NCBI GenBank assembly: GCA_025450575.1
Contig: JANWHE010000014.1
Location: 1-40,147, forward strand
Length of the DNA stretch: 40,147 nucleotides
Direction: 5' to 3'
Origin: Candidatus Saccharimonadales bacterium
GTDB lineage: Bacteria > Patescibacteriota > Saccharimonadia > Saccharimonadales > UBA10212
The stretch's first letter is position 1. Every line of letters begins with the position of its first letter. The position numbers and the translations under genes are program-made. The notes beneath the pieces were generated by a model. That model was not told the DNA's origin. It saw only the letters and a program-made list of their open reading frames with translations, and searched no databases. Of the stretch, positions 15,328-23,066 are shown one piece after another.

Positions 15328-16778
15328 CCGGCATTCAAGGCTTCGGCCGGATCGACTACTTCGTTCTTGACTATGAAAAATACGGCAACGACTCCGGCAA
15401 GGGCCAACCCGATGCCGACGTGCAGAGCTGATTGGTAGCCGTGGATCTGAGCGTATTTAGCTACCACATGAGCATGGGCCTGGGTTCGGACCGTAGAAAA
15501 CGCTACGGCCGACAAAATAGCTAGTCCGATGGCTCCACCAACTTGTTGGGACGTATTTAATACACCAGAAGCGATTCCGGACAAGTGCTTAGGCACTCCG
15601 GAGGTAGCAGCTAGGGTACCCGATACGAAAGTCAAGCCCATGCCAGCAGCGGCTAGAGCCAATCCGGGAAAGACGTTGTGCCAATAATTACCGCCAACTT
15701 TCATGGTGTGGGCAATGGTGAACAAACCAATGGCCAAAACTAATGGACCTAGGTTCATGGGTGGCTTATAGCCAATTTTGGGAACTATCTTAGCCACAAC
15801 TCCGGAGAGTATAGCAATGACCAGGGTTACCGGTAAAAAACTGAGTCCGGTTTTAACTGGCGAATAGCCCAATACTTGCTGGGTGTACAGGGTCATGAAA
15901 AAGAACATCGAAAACAGGGTGCAGGCAATTATCAGAAAGGCGGCGTTGCCACCCAGAACATTGCGAATCCGAAATAGATTGAGCGGCAGCATCGGCTGAT
16001 CAGTCTTGCGTTCGTTAATTACGAAACCGATTAGAAGCACCAGCCCAGCTACGATGAACGACCAGACGGTGGTCGATCCCCAGCCGTCATTCGGCGCCTT
16101 GGACAGACCGTAGACCAAGCTAACTAAACCAGCGGTGGCCAGGGCTGCTCCCGGTAGGTCCAGGCGCAGTTTCTTATTCTCTTCACCAATATGGTGTGGT
16201 AACAAGCGGAACGACATTATCACTACGAATATGCCAACTGGAACATTGACAAAGAAATTCCAGCGCCAACTAAGGTATTGGGTTAGCGCCCCGCCCAGCA
16301 GCAGTCCGACAGCGGCACCGCCGGCCGATACTGCTGACCAGATACCTAAGGCTGTGTTACGCTCTTTGCCTTCCCGAAATTCGCTAATAACTATCGATAG
16401 AGCGGCCGGTGACATAAAGGCTCCAGCTAATCCTTGCGCGGCTCGAGCCATAATAACCTGGCCGGAACTTTGGGCTAAACCACACAGCAGGCTCATCGAT
16501 GCGAAAAAGAAAACCGACCCAATAAACAGTTTGCGCCGGCCGTAAATGTCGGCTGCTCGGCCGCCTAGTAGTAAAAATCCACCGAAAGTCAGTGTATAAG
16601 CCGTAATAACCCACTGCAGGTTATTCGATGCAAAGTGTAGAGCTTTGGCCATGCTCGGCAGCGCCACATTAACAATCGACACATCTAAAATCACCATAAA
16701 CTGAGCAATAACTAACAGAGCCAGCAGGACCCATTTGTTTTCGCTATGTTTAGATAGTTCTCTTTTCGCTCTAGCCAA
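15324..16778 (-). CDS. MFS efflux transporter, DHA2 (EmrB/QacA-like) family
   Basis: A 484 aa membrane protein with about 14 hydrophobic segments. Family motifs include LDVSIVNVALPSM near residue 31 (motif D1), GRAADIYGRRKLF near 73 (motif A), the antiporter motif C-like WSAVSAGGAAVGLLLGG near 148, and WRWNFFVNVPVG near 171. It would export drugs or other amphiphiles by proton antiport. The start is TTG with AAGGAAGG upstream. A promoter lies at 16807-16835, divergent from ndh. By eye its codons are more A/T-rich than those of the neighbouring redox genes, possibly reflecting acquisition. It overlaps the convergent fur-family gene by 4 bp. Confidence 0.92.
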   Translation of the reverse strand: MARAKRELSKHSENKWVLLALLVIAQFMVILDVSIVNVALPSMAKALHFASNNLQWVITAYTLTFGGFLLLGGRAADIYGRRKLFIGSVFFFASMSLLCGLAQSSGQVIMARAAQGLAGAFMSPAALSIVISEFREGKERNTALGIWSAVSAGGAAVGLLLGGALTQYLSWRWNFFVNVPVGIFVVIMSFRLLPHHIGEENKKLRLDLPGAALATAGLVSLVYGLSKAPNDGWGSTTVWSFIVAGLVLLIGFVINERKTDQPMLPLNLFRIRNVLGGNAAFLIIACTLFSMFFFMTLYTQQVLGYSPVKTGLSFLPVTLVIAILSGVVAKIVPKIGYKPPMNLGPLVLAIGLFTIAHTMKVGGNYWHNVFPGLALAAAGMGLTFVSGTLAATSGVPKHLSGIASGVLNTSQQVGGAIGLAILSAVAFSTVRTQAHAHVVAKYAQIHGYQSALHVGIGLALAGVVAVFFIVKNEVVDPAEALNAG

Positions 16779-16806
16779 AGTACCTTCCTTCTGAAATATT
16801 ACTTTT

Positions 16807-16835
16807 ATGGTAGCCGATTAAGCTCCAGTGGACAA
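16807..16835 (-). promoter_or_regulatory. promoter of the DHA2 transporter gene
   Basis: On the minus strand TTGTCC (16830-16835) and TACCAT (16807-16812) are 17 bases apart, leaving a leader of roughly 20 bases with AAGGAAGG before the TTG start. Confidence 0.45.
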
Positions 16836-16847
16836 TAGCCAGGTGTG

Positions 16848-16859
16848 TGATAAATATCA
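16848..16859. promoter_or_regulatory. TGAT-N4-ATCA dyad upstream of ndh (FNR/CRP-like half-sites)
   Basis: TGATAAATATCA is an inverted repeat with the half-site spacing of the FNR core (TGAT-N4-ATCA). Its centre is about 27 bases before the predicted ndh start site, where a bound protein would probably repress. The region is AT-rich and no FNR gene is in the window, so this is only suggestive. Confidence 0.25.
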
Positions 16860-16867
16860 AAATGGGT

Positions 16868-16873
16868 TAGAAT
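16868..16873 (+). promoter_or_regulatory. -10 element of ndh (leaderless)
   Basis: TAGAAT is followed by exactly seven bases and the ATG at 16881. There is no Shine-Dalgarno, so transcription probably begins at the start codon. Confidence 0.45.
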
Positions 16874-16880
16874 AACGCTA

Positions 16881-18071
16881 ATGGCAAACAAAAAGGTGAA
16901 GGTCCTAATCCTGGGCGGCGGCTTCGGCGGTTTAAAGACGGCTTTAGGACTGGCGGGCCAGCCGGAGCTCGATGTTACCCTACTGTCCGACCAGGCTGAT
17001 TTCCGCTATTACCCCACCCTTTACCACGCCGCGACCGGCGGCAAGATGACCGCCTCCAGCATTCCGCTGGCCGAAATTCTCAAAGACAAAAATATCACTA
17101 TCGAGAAAGGCACGGCTAAAAAGCTGGATCGCCAAGCCAAGACAGTCAAAACGGCCGCCGGCCGGGAACTGCCTTATGACAAACTGGTCTTATCGCTGGG
17201 CGTTGTCACTAATTACTTCGGCATCAAGGGATTGAAAGAGTATTCGTTCGGAATCAAAAGCCAAGCCGAGTCACAGCGGCTGCGCGACCATATCCACAAA
17301 CTATTGATAGACGATGGCAAGCCCGACCTTAACTACGTGGTCATCGGCGGCGGCCCTACCGGCGTGGAGCTAGCCGGCGCCCTGCCCGCTTATATCAGAC
17401 ACGTCATGAAAATGCATAATCTGAGACCTAAGCGGCTGAATATCGAGCTGGTAGAAGCTGCGCCGCGGCTGATGCCCAGAATGAGCAAGGATTATTCGCG
17501 GGCTGTTGCCCGCCGGCTGCGCAAGCTCGGTATAAAGCTTTATCTTCACCAAGCCGTTCAGGCCGAAACGGCCGATTCGCTGATGGTTAACGGCAAGCCG
17601 CTTAAAAGCCATACTGTTATATGGACGGCCGGCGTCACCAATCATCCGTTTTTCGAGGATAATAAGTTTGCCTTCGGCGAGCACGGCAAGGTCCAAGTCG
17701 ATAAATACCTGCAGGCCGAGGACGATATCTTCGTCATCGGCGACAACGCCGGTACGGAATACTCCGGCATGGCTCAGACGGCGCTGCACGACGGCCAGAC
17801 CGTCGCCGAGAACCTTATACGCCAGGCGCATGGCAAAAAAATGAAGAAGTACCGGACCAAAAAGCCAATCTATGTCACACCGGCCGGTCCAGGCTGGGCG
17901 GCGATGCAGTGGGGCCCGGTGCACCTTTACGGCTGGCTGGGGTGGGTGGGGCGCTCGGCCGGAGATTTCGCCGGTTTCCATGACTATGAGCCTTGGCGGC
18001 TGGCCGGCAGACATTGGATAGCCGAATACCAGAACGAAAATACCTGCCCGGTCTGTGCCGCCCAAGCATAG
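16881..18071 (+). CDS. ndh: type II NADH:quinone oxidoreductase (NDH-2)-like flavoprotein
   Basis: A 396 aa single-subunit flavoprotein that would oxidise NADH at the inner face of the membrane without pumping protons. It shows the FAD motif GGGFGGLKTA (12-21), the NADH motif VIGGGPTGVELAGAL near 154, IWTAGV near 251 and the FAD-closing VFVIGDNAGT near 285. The C-terminal part is aromatic (WGPVHLYGWLGWVGR), as expected of a peripheral membrane anchor, and the protein ends with an unusual CPVC pair. The following gene is a membrane flavin reductase fusion, 39 bp from the stop, suggesting cotranscription. Quinone may not be the acceptor if the cell lacks quinones, which the window cannot show. 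Confidence 0.88.
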   Translation: MANKKVKVLILGGGFGGLKTALGLAGQPELDVTLLSDQADFRYYPTLYHAATGGKMTASSIPLAEILKDKNITIEKGTAKKLDRQAKTVKTAAGRELPYDKLVLSLGVVTNYFGIKGLKEYSFGIKSQAESQRLRDHIHKLLIDDGKPDLNYVVIGGGPTGVELAGALPAYIRHVMKMHNLRPKRLNIELVEAAPRLMPRMSKDYSRAVARRLRKLGIKLYLHQAVQAETADSLMVNGKPLKSHTVIWTAGVTNHPFFEDNKFAFGEHGKVQVDKYLQAEDDIFVIGDNAGTEYSGMAQTALHDGQTVAENLIRQAHGKKMKKYRTKKPIYVTPAGPGWAAMQWGPVHLYGWLGWVGRSAGDFAGFHDYEPWRLAGRHWIAEYQNENTCPVCAAQA

Positions 18072-18110
18072 ATTCAGCTGCTACACAGTTTATAATTGGA
18101 GAATAGAATC

Positions 18111-19607
18111 ATGGGGAACGCGCTTAAACTAAGCGGCCAGAAACTTATCAGCCTGCTGGACCGCATAAACGACCGCTTCACCAGTTATCGGCTGGTGCTG
18201 TATTATCTCCTGGCGCTGATTATCTGGGCGGTAATTGGCAGCTTTTATAAACAAGTTCCCTTCAACTGGCATCAGATCCTGGTATCGGCTGGCTGGCTGT
18301 TACTGGTCTGCTGGCTGGTCAACAAAGCCCTATCCAGATTCCTGGATATTCCAGCCAACAAAGAATCGGACCTCATAACCGCGCTGATACTGGCCCTTAT
18401 ATTGTCGCCGCCCGCCGACGCTCATGGATTCATCGTCAACGCCGTGGCCGGCGTCGCGGCCATCGCCTCCAAATACATAATCACTCTGCGCAAAAGCCAT
18501 ATCTTTAATCCGGCGGCCGCCGGCGCCTTTATTTCCGGCGAGCTACTGCAGCAATTTCCTTCCTGGTGGGTCGGCACTAAATTCCTGACGCCGGTCGTCG
18601 TTATTGGCGGCATCCTGGTGCTGCGTAAGGTTAAGCGGTTCCAGATGGTCGGAGTGTTCTTAGCGGTCTTCGTTCTCTACCTGATTTTCGGCGGCAGCTC
18701 CGGCGGTAATGTCCATTTCCTGTGGCTGGAAATCATCTCCACCCAAGCGTTATTCTTCGCCGTCATAATGCTGACCGAGCCGCTGACCTCTCCGGCTATC
18801 GCCCGCTACTTTCTGCCGTACGCCGTCTTAGTGGCCCTGTTATATTCGATTACCAGGCTGAGGCTTAGCCCCGAAGAGGCCCTGCTGATCGGCAACCTGT
18901 TCACTTTCATAGTCGCCGCCAACCGGCGTTACCAGGTCAGATTTATCCGGCGGCTGAAAGAGGCCGACGGTATATACAGTTACGCCTTCAGTATGCCGCC
19001 GCGTTTCAAATTCCAGCCCGGCCAGTATCTGGAGTGGACTCTCGCCCATAATAGAACTGACAGCCGCGGCAACCGCCGCTACCTGACTATCTCTTCATCG
19101 CCGACCGAACCGGGCCTGATGTTCACTATCAAACACCCGCCTAAAGCCAGTGCCTTCAAACAGAAGCTGCATAAACTGAAAACCGGCGACACAATCTTGG
19201 CGTCTCGGCTGGCCGGCAGTTTCACGTTGCCTAAAGACCCCTCCAAAAAACTGGCGCTGTTGGCCGGCGGCGTCGGCATCACGCCGTTCCGCAGCATGAT
19301 AAAGTATTTAATCGATACTAAAGAGACGCGCGATGTGGTGCTGCTTTATTCGGCCAACTCCCCTCAGGAATTATCGTTCCAGAAACTGTTCGACCGGGCC
19401 GCGGCCGTCGGGCTTAAGGCCAGCTACGTGACCGAAGGCCGTATCGACGAAGCCAAAATCAGAAAATTACTGCCGGACTTCGCGGAGCGGCAGTTTTATA
19501 TATCCGGGCCATACGGCTTCGTCAACGGCGTGGAGTCTGCGTTGCTCAAACTGGGCGTCGGCTACGACCATATCGTCACCGACTATTTCCCTGGCTACGG
19601 CGGCTAA
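18111..19607 (+). CDS. NqrB/RnfD-like membrane domain fused to a ferredoxin-NAD(P)H reductase domain
   Basis: A 498 aa two-part protein. Residues ~25-270 hold about nine or ten hydrophobic segments with NqrB/RnfD landmarks: HIFNPAAAGAF (130-140) and MLTEPLTSPAIAR (220-232), the latter matching the DPVTSP motif of RnfD. Residues ~272-498 are an FNR-type reductase: FQPGQYLEW (301-309), FAD motif RRYLTISSSP (322-331), NAD(P)-binding AGGVGITPFRSM (385-396) and YISGPYGFVNGV (463-474). There is no 2Fe-2S ferredoxin domain, unlike NqrF, and no SGAT flavinylation site in the membrane part. I infer electron flow from NAD(P)H through FAD to the membrane domain and then to the FMN protein encoded nearby. 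The start is the ATG with GGAG nine bases upstream, not the TTG 15 bases earlier. Confidence 0.85.
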   Translation: MGNALKLSGQKLISLLDRINDRFTSYRLVLYYLLALIIWAVIGSFYKQVPFNWHQILVSAGWLLLVCWLVNKALSRFLDIPANKESDLITALILALILSPPADAHGFIVNAVAGVAAIASKYIITLRKSHIFNPAAAGAFISGELLQQFPSWWVGTKFLTPVVVIGGILVLRKVKRFQMVGVFLAVFVLYLIFGGSSGGNVHFLWLEIISTQALFFAVIMLTEPLTSPAIARYFLPYAVLVALLYSITRLRLSPEEALLIGNLFTFIVAANRRYQVRFIRRLKEADGIYSYAFSMPPRFKFQPGQYLEWTLAHNRTDSRGNRRYLTISSSPTEPGLMFTIKHPPKASAFKQKLHKLKTGDTILASRLAGSFTLPKDPSKKLALLAGGVGITPFRSMIKYLIDTKETRDVVLLYSANSPQELSFQKLFDRAAAVGLKASYVTEGRIDEAKIRKLLPDFAERQFYISGPYGFVNGVESALLKLGVGYDHIVTDYFPGYGG

Positions 19608-20284
19608 ATTATCACCGCTTGGTAGTCTGGCTGGGATTCCATAAATGCGGCGGCCTTGGTGCGGCCCATGACGAACAGCGCCGTGGCCAGCACATCGGCC
19701 CATATAATATCCGGCCCGCTGACGGTGACGCTCAAGAGCTCATCTGCCGGCTGGCCGGTTTTGGGGTTGATGATATGGGCGCCGCGCTCATAGTTACCGC
19801 TAGTACAGACAGCTCCGTTAGAAATACTTAACACGTCAAGAATTTTTGATTTGTCGCGCGGGCTTTGGATGCCGATTTTCCATTCAAAACCGGAGTCAGA
19901 ATGGGCCATGATGTCGCCGCCGGCGCCGACGCAGTAAGTCCCATAGCCTTGACCGGCTATCACTCTTCCAGCTTCGGCTACGGCCCAGCCTTTTACATAG
20001 CCGCTGGGATCAAAGGCGCCGGCGGCCCAAGCCGAAAAATAGCCATCGGTCTTAGCTTCGGCTTCGCGGCAAGCTTTTATGACGGTTTTTAGTTCGTCAC
20101 TTAGATTAGCTTCCGTTATTTTTCCGGCGGCAAACCTAGAAACTTCGCTGTCCGGTTTATAAGTGCTGAACTTGGTGTCTATCTGCCGCAGCTGCTCAAA
20201 AGTCGCCTCAAATACGCCCGCCTCCTTACAGTCCGGGATATCAATACTGATGGGCATGCCCATAATCTGCTGCACCTGACGCAT
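19604..20284 (-). CDS. apbE: ApbE-like FAD:protein FMN transferase, short and without signal peptide
   Basis: ApbE uses FAD to attach FMN covalently to a Thr or Ser of partner proteins such as NqrC, RnfG and RnfD. This 226 aa copy has the core motifs: QIMGMPISI at the start (the usual MGT region), DPSGYVKGWA (92-101), GAGGDIMA (120-127), KIGIQSP (136-142), CTSGNYERG..HIINPKTG (160-177) and ADVLATALFVMG (196-207, metal-binding Asp). Most ApbE proteins are about 330-350 aa with a signal peptide or lipobox. Here the conserved domain starts at residue ~6 and no export signal exists, so it probably acts in the cytoplasm. It lies 9 bp after the FMN-binding gene, its presumed substrate, and overlaps the 3' end of the convergent fusion gene by 4 bp. 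Confidence 0.88.
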   Translation of the reverse strand: MRQVQQIMGMPISIDIPDCKEAGVFEATFEQLRQIDTKFSTYKPDSEVSRFAAGKITEANLSDELKTVIKACREAEAKTDGYFSAWAAGAFDPSGYVKGWAVAEAGRVIAGQGYGTYCVGAGGDIMAHSDSGFEWKIGIQSPRDKSKILDVLSISNGAVCTSGNYERGAHIINPKTGQPADELLSVTVSGPDIIWADVLATALFVMGRTKAAAFMESQPDYQAVII

Positions 20285-20293
20285 AAACTAATT

Positions 20294-20749
20294 CTACGCT
20301 GCTTGATCCAGGGCCGCTTGCAGAGACATCTGATATGCTTCACTAGTAGTTGTGGCGCCGGATACGAACTGGATATTAGAACTTTGGCTTTGGATGGTTT
20401 CATCCTTCAGGTAAGGCTCGGCGAAAGCCGTAACCATCTGGCTGTGGCCGAGATCGTGAGGCATCTGCAGGAATTTGACATCGGTTATCTTGCCGCCACT
20501 GACAACCACGGCGATCTGGACCGTCCCATAGGGCGTATCTTCGCTCTGCCCGTTGTAGGTTCCGTCTTTATAAGTTATCGGGGTCGCCGAGCTCGACGAG
20601 CTGGTATTAGCCGACTGGACCGCCGAGCTATTCGAGCCGGAGCTGCCGGACGGCGCCCCCAAAGGCGCTCCGTCGCCATGGTGCCTGGACGCTATGCCCA
20701 AAGCGCCGATGATGGCGACCGCTAAAATTACAATCACGCTTTTTTTCAT
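20294..20749 (-). CDS. exported FMN-binding domain protein (NqrC/RnfG-like)
   Basis: A 151 aa protein with an N-terminal hydrophobic segment (about 4-20, no lipobox), a Ser-rich linker (28-57) and an FMN_bind domain. The flavinylation motif is QFVSGATTTSEAY (127-139), with Thr133 the expected FMN site. The residue three before the Ser is Gln where many targets have Asp. It would hold covalent FMN outside the membrane and accept electrons from the NqrB/RnfD-like fusion. I choose the ATG at 20749 over a TTG 18 bases upstream because it opens a clean signal segment (MKKSVIVIL). An extended -10 (TGCTAAACT) ends eight bases before it. ApbE follows directly. Confidence 0.88.
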   Translation of the reverse strand: MKKSVIVILAVAIIGALGIASRHHGDGAPLGAPSGSSGSNSSAVQSANTSSSSSATPITYKDGTYNGQSEDTPYGTVQIAVVVSGGKITDVKFLQMPHDLGHSQMVTAFAEPYLKDETIQSQSSNIQFVSGATTTSEAYQMSLQAALDQAA

Positions 20750-20757
20750 ACCACTAT

Positions 20758-20766
20758 AGTTTAGCA
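20758..20766 (-). promoter_or_regulatory. extended -10 element of the FMN-binding gene (leaderless)
   Basis: On the minus strand TGCTAAACT has its hexamer at 20758-20763, with eight bases to the chosen ATG. No convincing -35 is seen. Confidence 0.4.
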
Positions 20767-20814
20767 AGGCCCGCCTTAAATTTAGCTGAGTGGGAAGTAG
20801 AGCAGATAATCCGC

Positions 20815-20844
20815 TTGATTAAACTGCTGATTTACTGGTATTAA
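20815..20844 (+). promoter_or_regulatory. promoter of the topoisomerase IB gene (leaderless)
   Basis: TTGATT (20815-20820) and TATTAA (20839-20844) are 18 bases apart, with a TGG extension just before the -10. Six bases then lead to the ATG at 20851. Confidence 0.5.
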
Positions 20845-20850
20845 CTACTT

Positions 20851-21834
20851 ATGGCAACCCGCTACATCGAACGGCAGTGCACCGGCCAGCGGTCATTCAA
20901 ATACTTCCATGACGGCAAGCAGGTGGCGAGCAAATCCGAGCTGGCTTATTTCAAATCAATCGGCGTGCCGCCCGCCTGGCGGCAGGTCAAGATCGCCGCC
21001 AGTCACAACGCCCGCATCCAGGCCACCGGCATCGATAAAGCCGGCCGCCTGCAGTATATTTATCACCCTAAGTTCAGGGCGCGCCAAGAAAAAGAGAAGT
21101 TCGAGAGGATTCTGCGCTTCGCCAAGGCGCTGCCCAAGATGCGCCGGCTGACCCATGAGCACCTGGCGCTACCCGGCCTGCCGCGCGAGAAAGTCTTAGC
21201 CTGCATCGTCCAGCTGATGGACAAGGCTTATTTTAGGGTAGGCAACGAAGTTTACGCCAAAGAGAACCAAAGCTATGGGCTAACTACCCTGCGCAGCAAG
21301 CATACCCGGGTGTGGGGCGACACCATCATCTTTGACTTTATCGGCAAAAGCGGCCAGCCGCACTTAAAGAAGGTCACCGATAAGAAACTGGCCAAAATCG
21401 TCAAGCAATTAGACGAACTGCCGGGCTACGAAATTTTCAAGTACGTCGGCGAAGACGGCGAGATGCACGATATCCATAGCGACGATGTCAACGATTATAT
21501 AAAGGAGTTGATGGGCGAAGAGTTCAGCGCCAAGGATTTTCGGACCTGGGGCGGAACGCTGCTGGCCAGCATGGAATTAAGCCAGACCGAGCGCTCCCAC
21601 CATATTAATGAACGTAAGAAGACCGTCACCGAATGCGTCAAAAAAGTCGCCCAAAAATTGGGTAACACGCCGGCCATCGCCCGGGCCAGCTATATCGACC
21701 CGCGGATTATTAGAGCTTACGTGGTCACTAATGACTTATACAAAGTGCGCGCGGCCGTCAAAGGTTTGCGCCGGGCCGACTATCTGACCGCCGACGAACA
21801 CTGCGTCTTGAACCTCCTCGAAAAATCCTCCTAG
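20851..21834 (+). CDS. DNA topoisomerase IB (poxvirus/eukaryotic type)
   Basis: A 327 aa type IB topoisomerase that relaxes supercoils through a 3'-phosphotyrosyl intermediate and needs no ATP. The active-site set is visible: RVGNEVY near 128, TLRSKHTRV near 144 (Arg/Lys region), FDFIGKSG near 160, the FRTWGGT block near 230, SQTERSHH near 244 and the catalytic Tyr281 in ARASYIDPRI. Bacterial homologues of viral size are known in several phyla and are frequent in Saccharibacteria. The gene starts its own unit with a leaderless-type promoter, divergent from the FMN-binding gene. Confidence 0.93.
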   Translation: MATRYIERQCTGQRSFKYFHDGKQVASKSELAYFKSIGVPPAWRQVKIAASHNARIQATGIDKAGRLQYIYHPKFRARQEKEKFERILRFAKALPKMRRLTHEHLALPGLPREKVLACIVQLMDKAYFRVGNEVYAKENQSYGLTTLRSKHTRVWGDTIIFDFIGKSGQPHLKKVTDKKLAKIVKQLDELPGYEIFKYVGEDGEMHDIHSDDVNDYIKELMGEEFSAKDFRTWGGTLLASMELSQTERSHHINERKKTVTECVKKVAQKLGNTPAIARASYIDPRIIRAYVVTNDLYKVRAAVKGLRRADYLTADEHCVLNLLEKSS

Positions 21835-21917
21835 TTGCTTACCGGGATTTAGCTTATGCTTCTTTACAAGTCGGAGCGTTTGGATAAAACTTAGGGCAAT
21901 AATTAAGGATTTGAAAA

Positions 21918-22721
21918 ATGGAACCCCAAACCCCCGCGCCAACAGTCATACAAACCCCATCCCCCGTCGCCTCCTCCCCTCAGAAACGTCAATTCTTCAG
22001 CCTATGGAAAATACTTTGCTTGCTGTTATTAATTGCTCTGATCGCCAGTATCTGGCTGTGGAAGCCGTGGCAAGCCAACATTAAAGCCTCCGATCGTACT
22101 ATCAGTGTCACCGGCGAAGCGACGGTTAAGGCCGAACCAGACGAATTTATCTTTTCGCCCAGTTACGACATTACTAACCCCGACCAGCAGAAAGCCATTA
22201 CCGATCTGACGGCCAAGAATAACGATATTATCGCCAAGCTTAAAGCTTTGGGCGTGCCCAGCAGTAAGATAGAATCCAACGCCAGCAATTACAAAGACTA
22301 TTTCGACTCAACCACCAATACCTATACTTTTTATCTGACGGTTACCGTTGATGATAAAACCCTGGCTCAGAAGGCCCAGGATTATCTGCTGACAACGAGT
22401 CCCAGCGGTGATATAACTCCGCAGTACACCTTTACTGACGCCAAGCAAAAGACCCTGGAAAACCAAGGCCGCGACCAGGCCGAACAAGACGCCAAAGCCA
22501 AGGCGGACCAGTCGGCTAAGAATTTAGGCTTCAAGGTCAAAGCTGTAAAGACTGTGCAAGACGGCAATTTTGAGAGCATGGGCGGATGCGGGCCTCAGGG
22601 CCTATGCATGGGGGCGAATAACTTAAATGCCGCGGTTTCTAGCCAAAATCCATCCCTTACCTTGCAGCCCGGCGAAAACAGCCTGCCTTATTCGGTCAAT
22701 GTAACCTACTACATCCAGTAG
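21918..22721 (+). CDS. membrane-anchored SIMPL (DUF541) domain protein
   Basis: A 267 aa protein with a Pro/Ser-rich cytoplasmic N-terminus, one transmembrane helix (about 31-49, LCLLLLIALIASIWLW) and an extracytoplasmic SIMPL domain. Typical features are TISVTGEATVKAEPDEF after the helix and the C-terminal SLPYSVNVTYYIQ strand. SIMPL proteins occur in cell-envelope and oxidative-stress contexts, but their molecular role is unclear. AAGGA lies nine bases before the ATG. Candidate promoter boxes are TTTACA and TAAAAC, 16 bases apart, in the 83 bp upstream gap. Residues ~221-230 contain a short GGCGPQGLCMG loop with two Cys. Confidence 0.85.
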   Translation: MEPQTPAPTVIQTPSPVASSPQKRQFFSLWKILCLLLLIALIASIWLWKPWQANIKASDRTISVTGEATVKAEPDEFIFSPSYDITNPDQQKAITDLTAKNNDIIAKLKALGVPSSKIESNASNYKDYFDSTTNTYTFYLTVTVDDKTLAQKAQDYLLTTSPSGDITPQYTFTDAKQKTLENQGRDQAEQDAKAKADQSAKNLGFKVKAVKTVQDGNFESMGGCGPQGLCMGANNLNAAVSSQNPSLTLQPGENSLPYSVNVTYYIQ

Positions 22722-22796
22722 CGGGAACACTGTTTAGCCGACTGCTTCGGGCCGCTTATGCTTGCAATTCGCTAAATTAGGGCCAATCCTAACAAT

Positions 22797-23063
22797 ATGG
22801 AAACACCCGGCGATTTTTACCCCAGCGAAGAGAGCTTAGGCCAAGACTGCCGGTTTTGGGACGCGGTCTTAGGCTGCCGATTTCCAAAGATGGAGATGCA
22901 AGGACGCCGCAGCTGCGAAGGCGTGATTGATGATGTATGTCTGTTTCTTAAAGATGGTCGTCATCCGAAAAGCCTCACCGAGAAACAAAGAATGGAATTA
23001 AAAACCAGGCTGCCCGATTTCGACGATAAGTCCTACATCCCGCCCGGCGACATTATTAGATAG
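22797..23063 (+). CDS. hypothetical protein, 88 aa
   Basis: I do not recognise this protein. It is soluble, charged and has four cysteines (QDCRFWDAVLGCRF, RRSCEG, DDVCLF), which could bind a metal. The C-terminal half (SLTEKQRMELKTRLPDFDD) looks helical, and it ends PPGDIIR. The ATG lacks a Shine-Dalgarno. The frame has no rare-codon runs and fills the gap between the SIMPL gene and the convergent VOC gene, 3 bp from the VOC stop, which supports a real gene. Confidence 0.6.
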   Translation: METPGDFYPSEESLGQDCRFWDAVLGCRFPKMEMQGRRSCEGVIDDVCLFLKDGRHPKSLTEKQRMELKTRLPDFDDKSYIPPGDIIR

Positions 23064-23066
23064 GCT

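Noticed and set aside
17370-18065. 231-codon open frame antisense to ndh
   Set aside because: It is a shadow of the GC-rich ndh codons; the NDH-2 motifs are all in the plus frame.
18096-18110. TTG start for the NqrB/RnfD-FNR fusion
   Set aside because: The GGAG just after it is correctly spaced for the ATG at 18111, and the extra five residues look like leader sequence.
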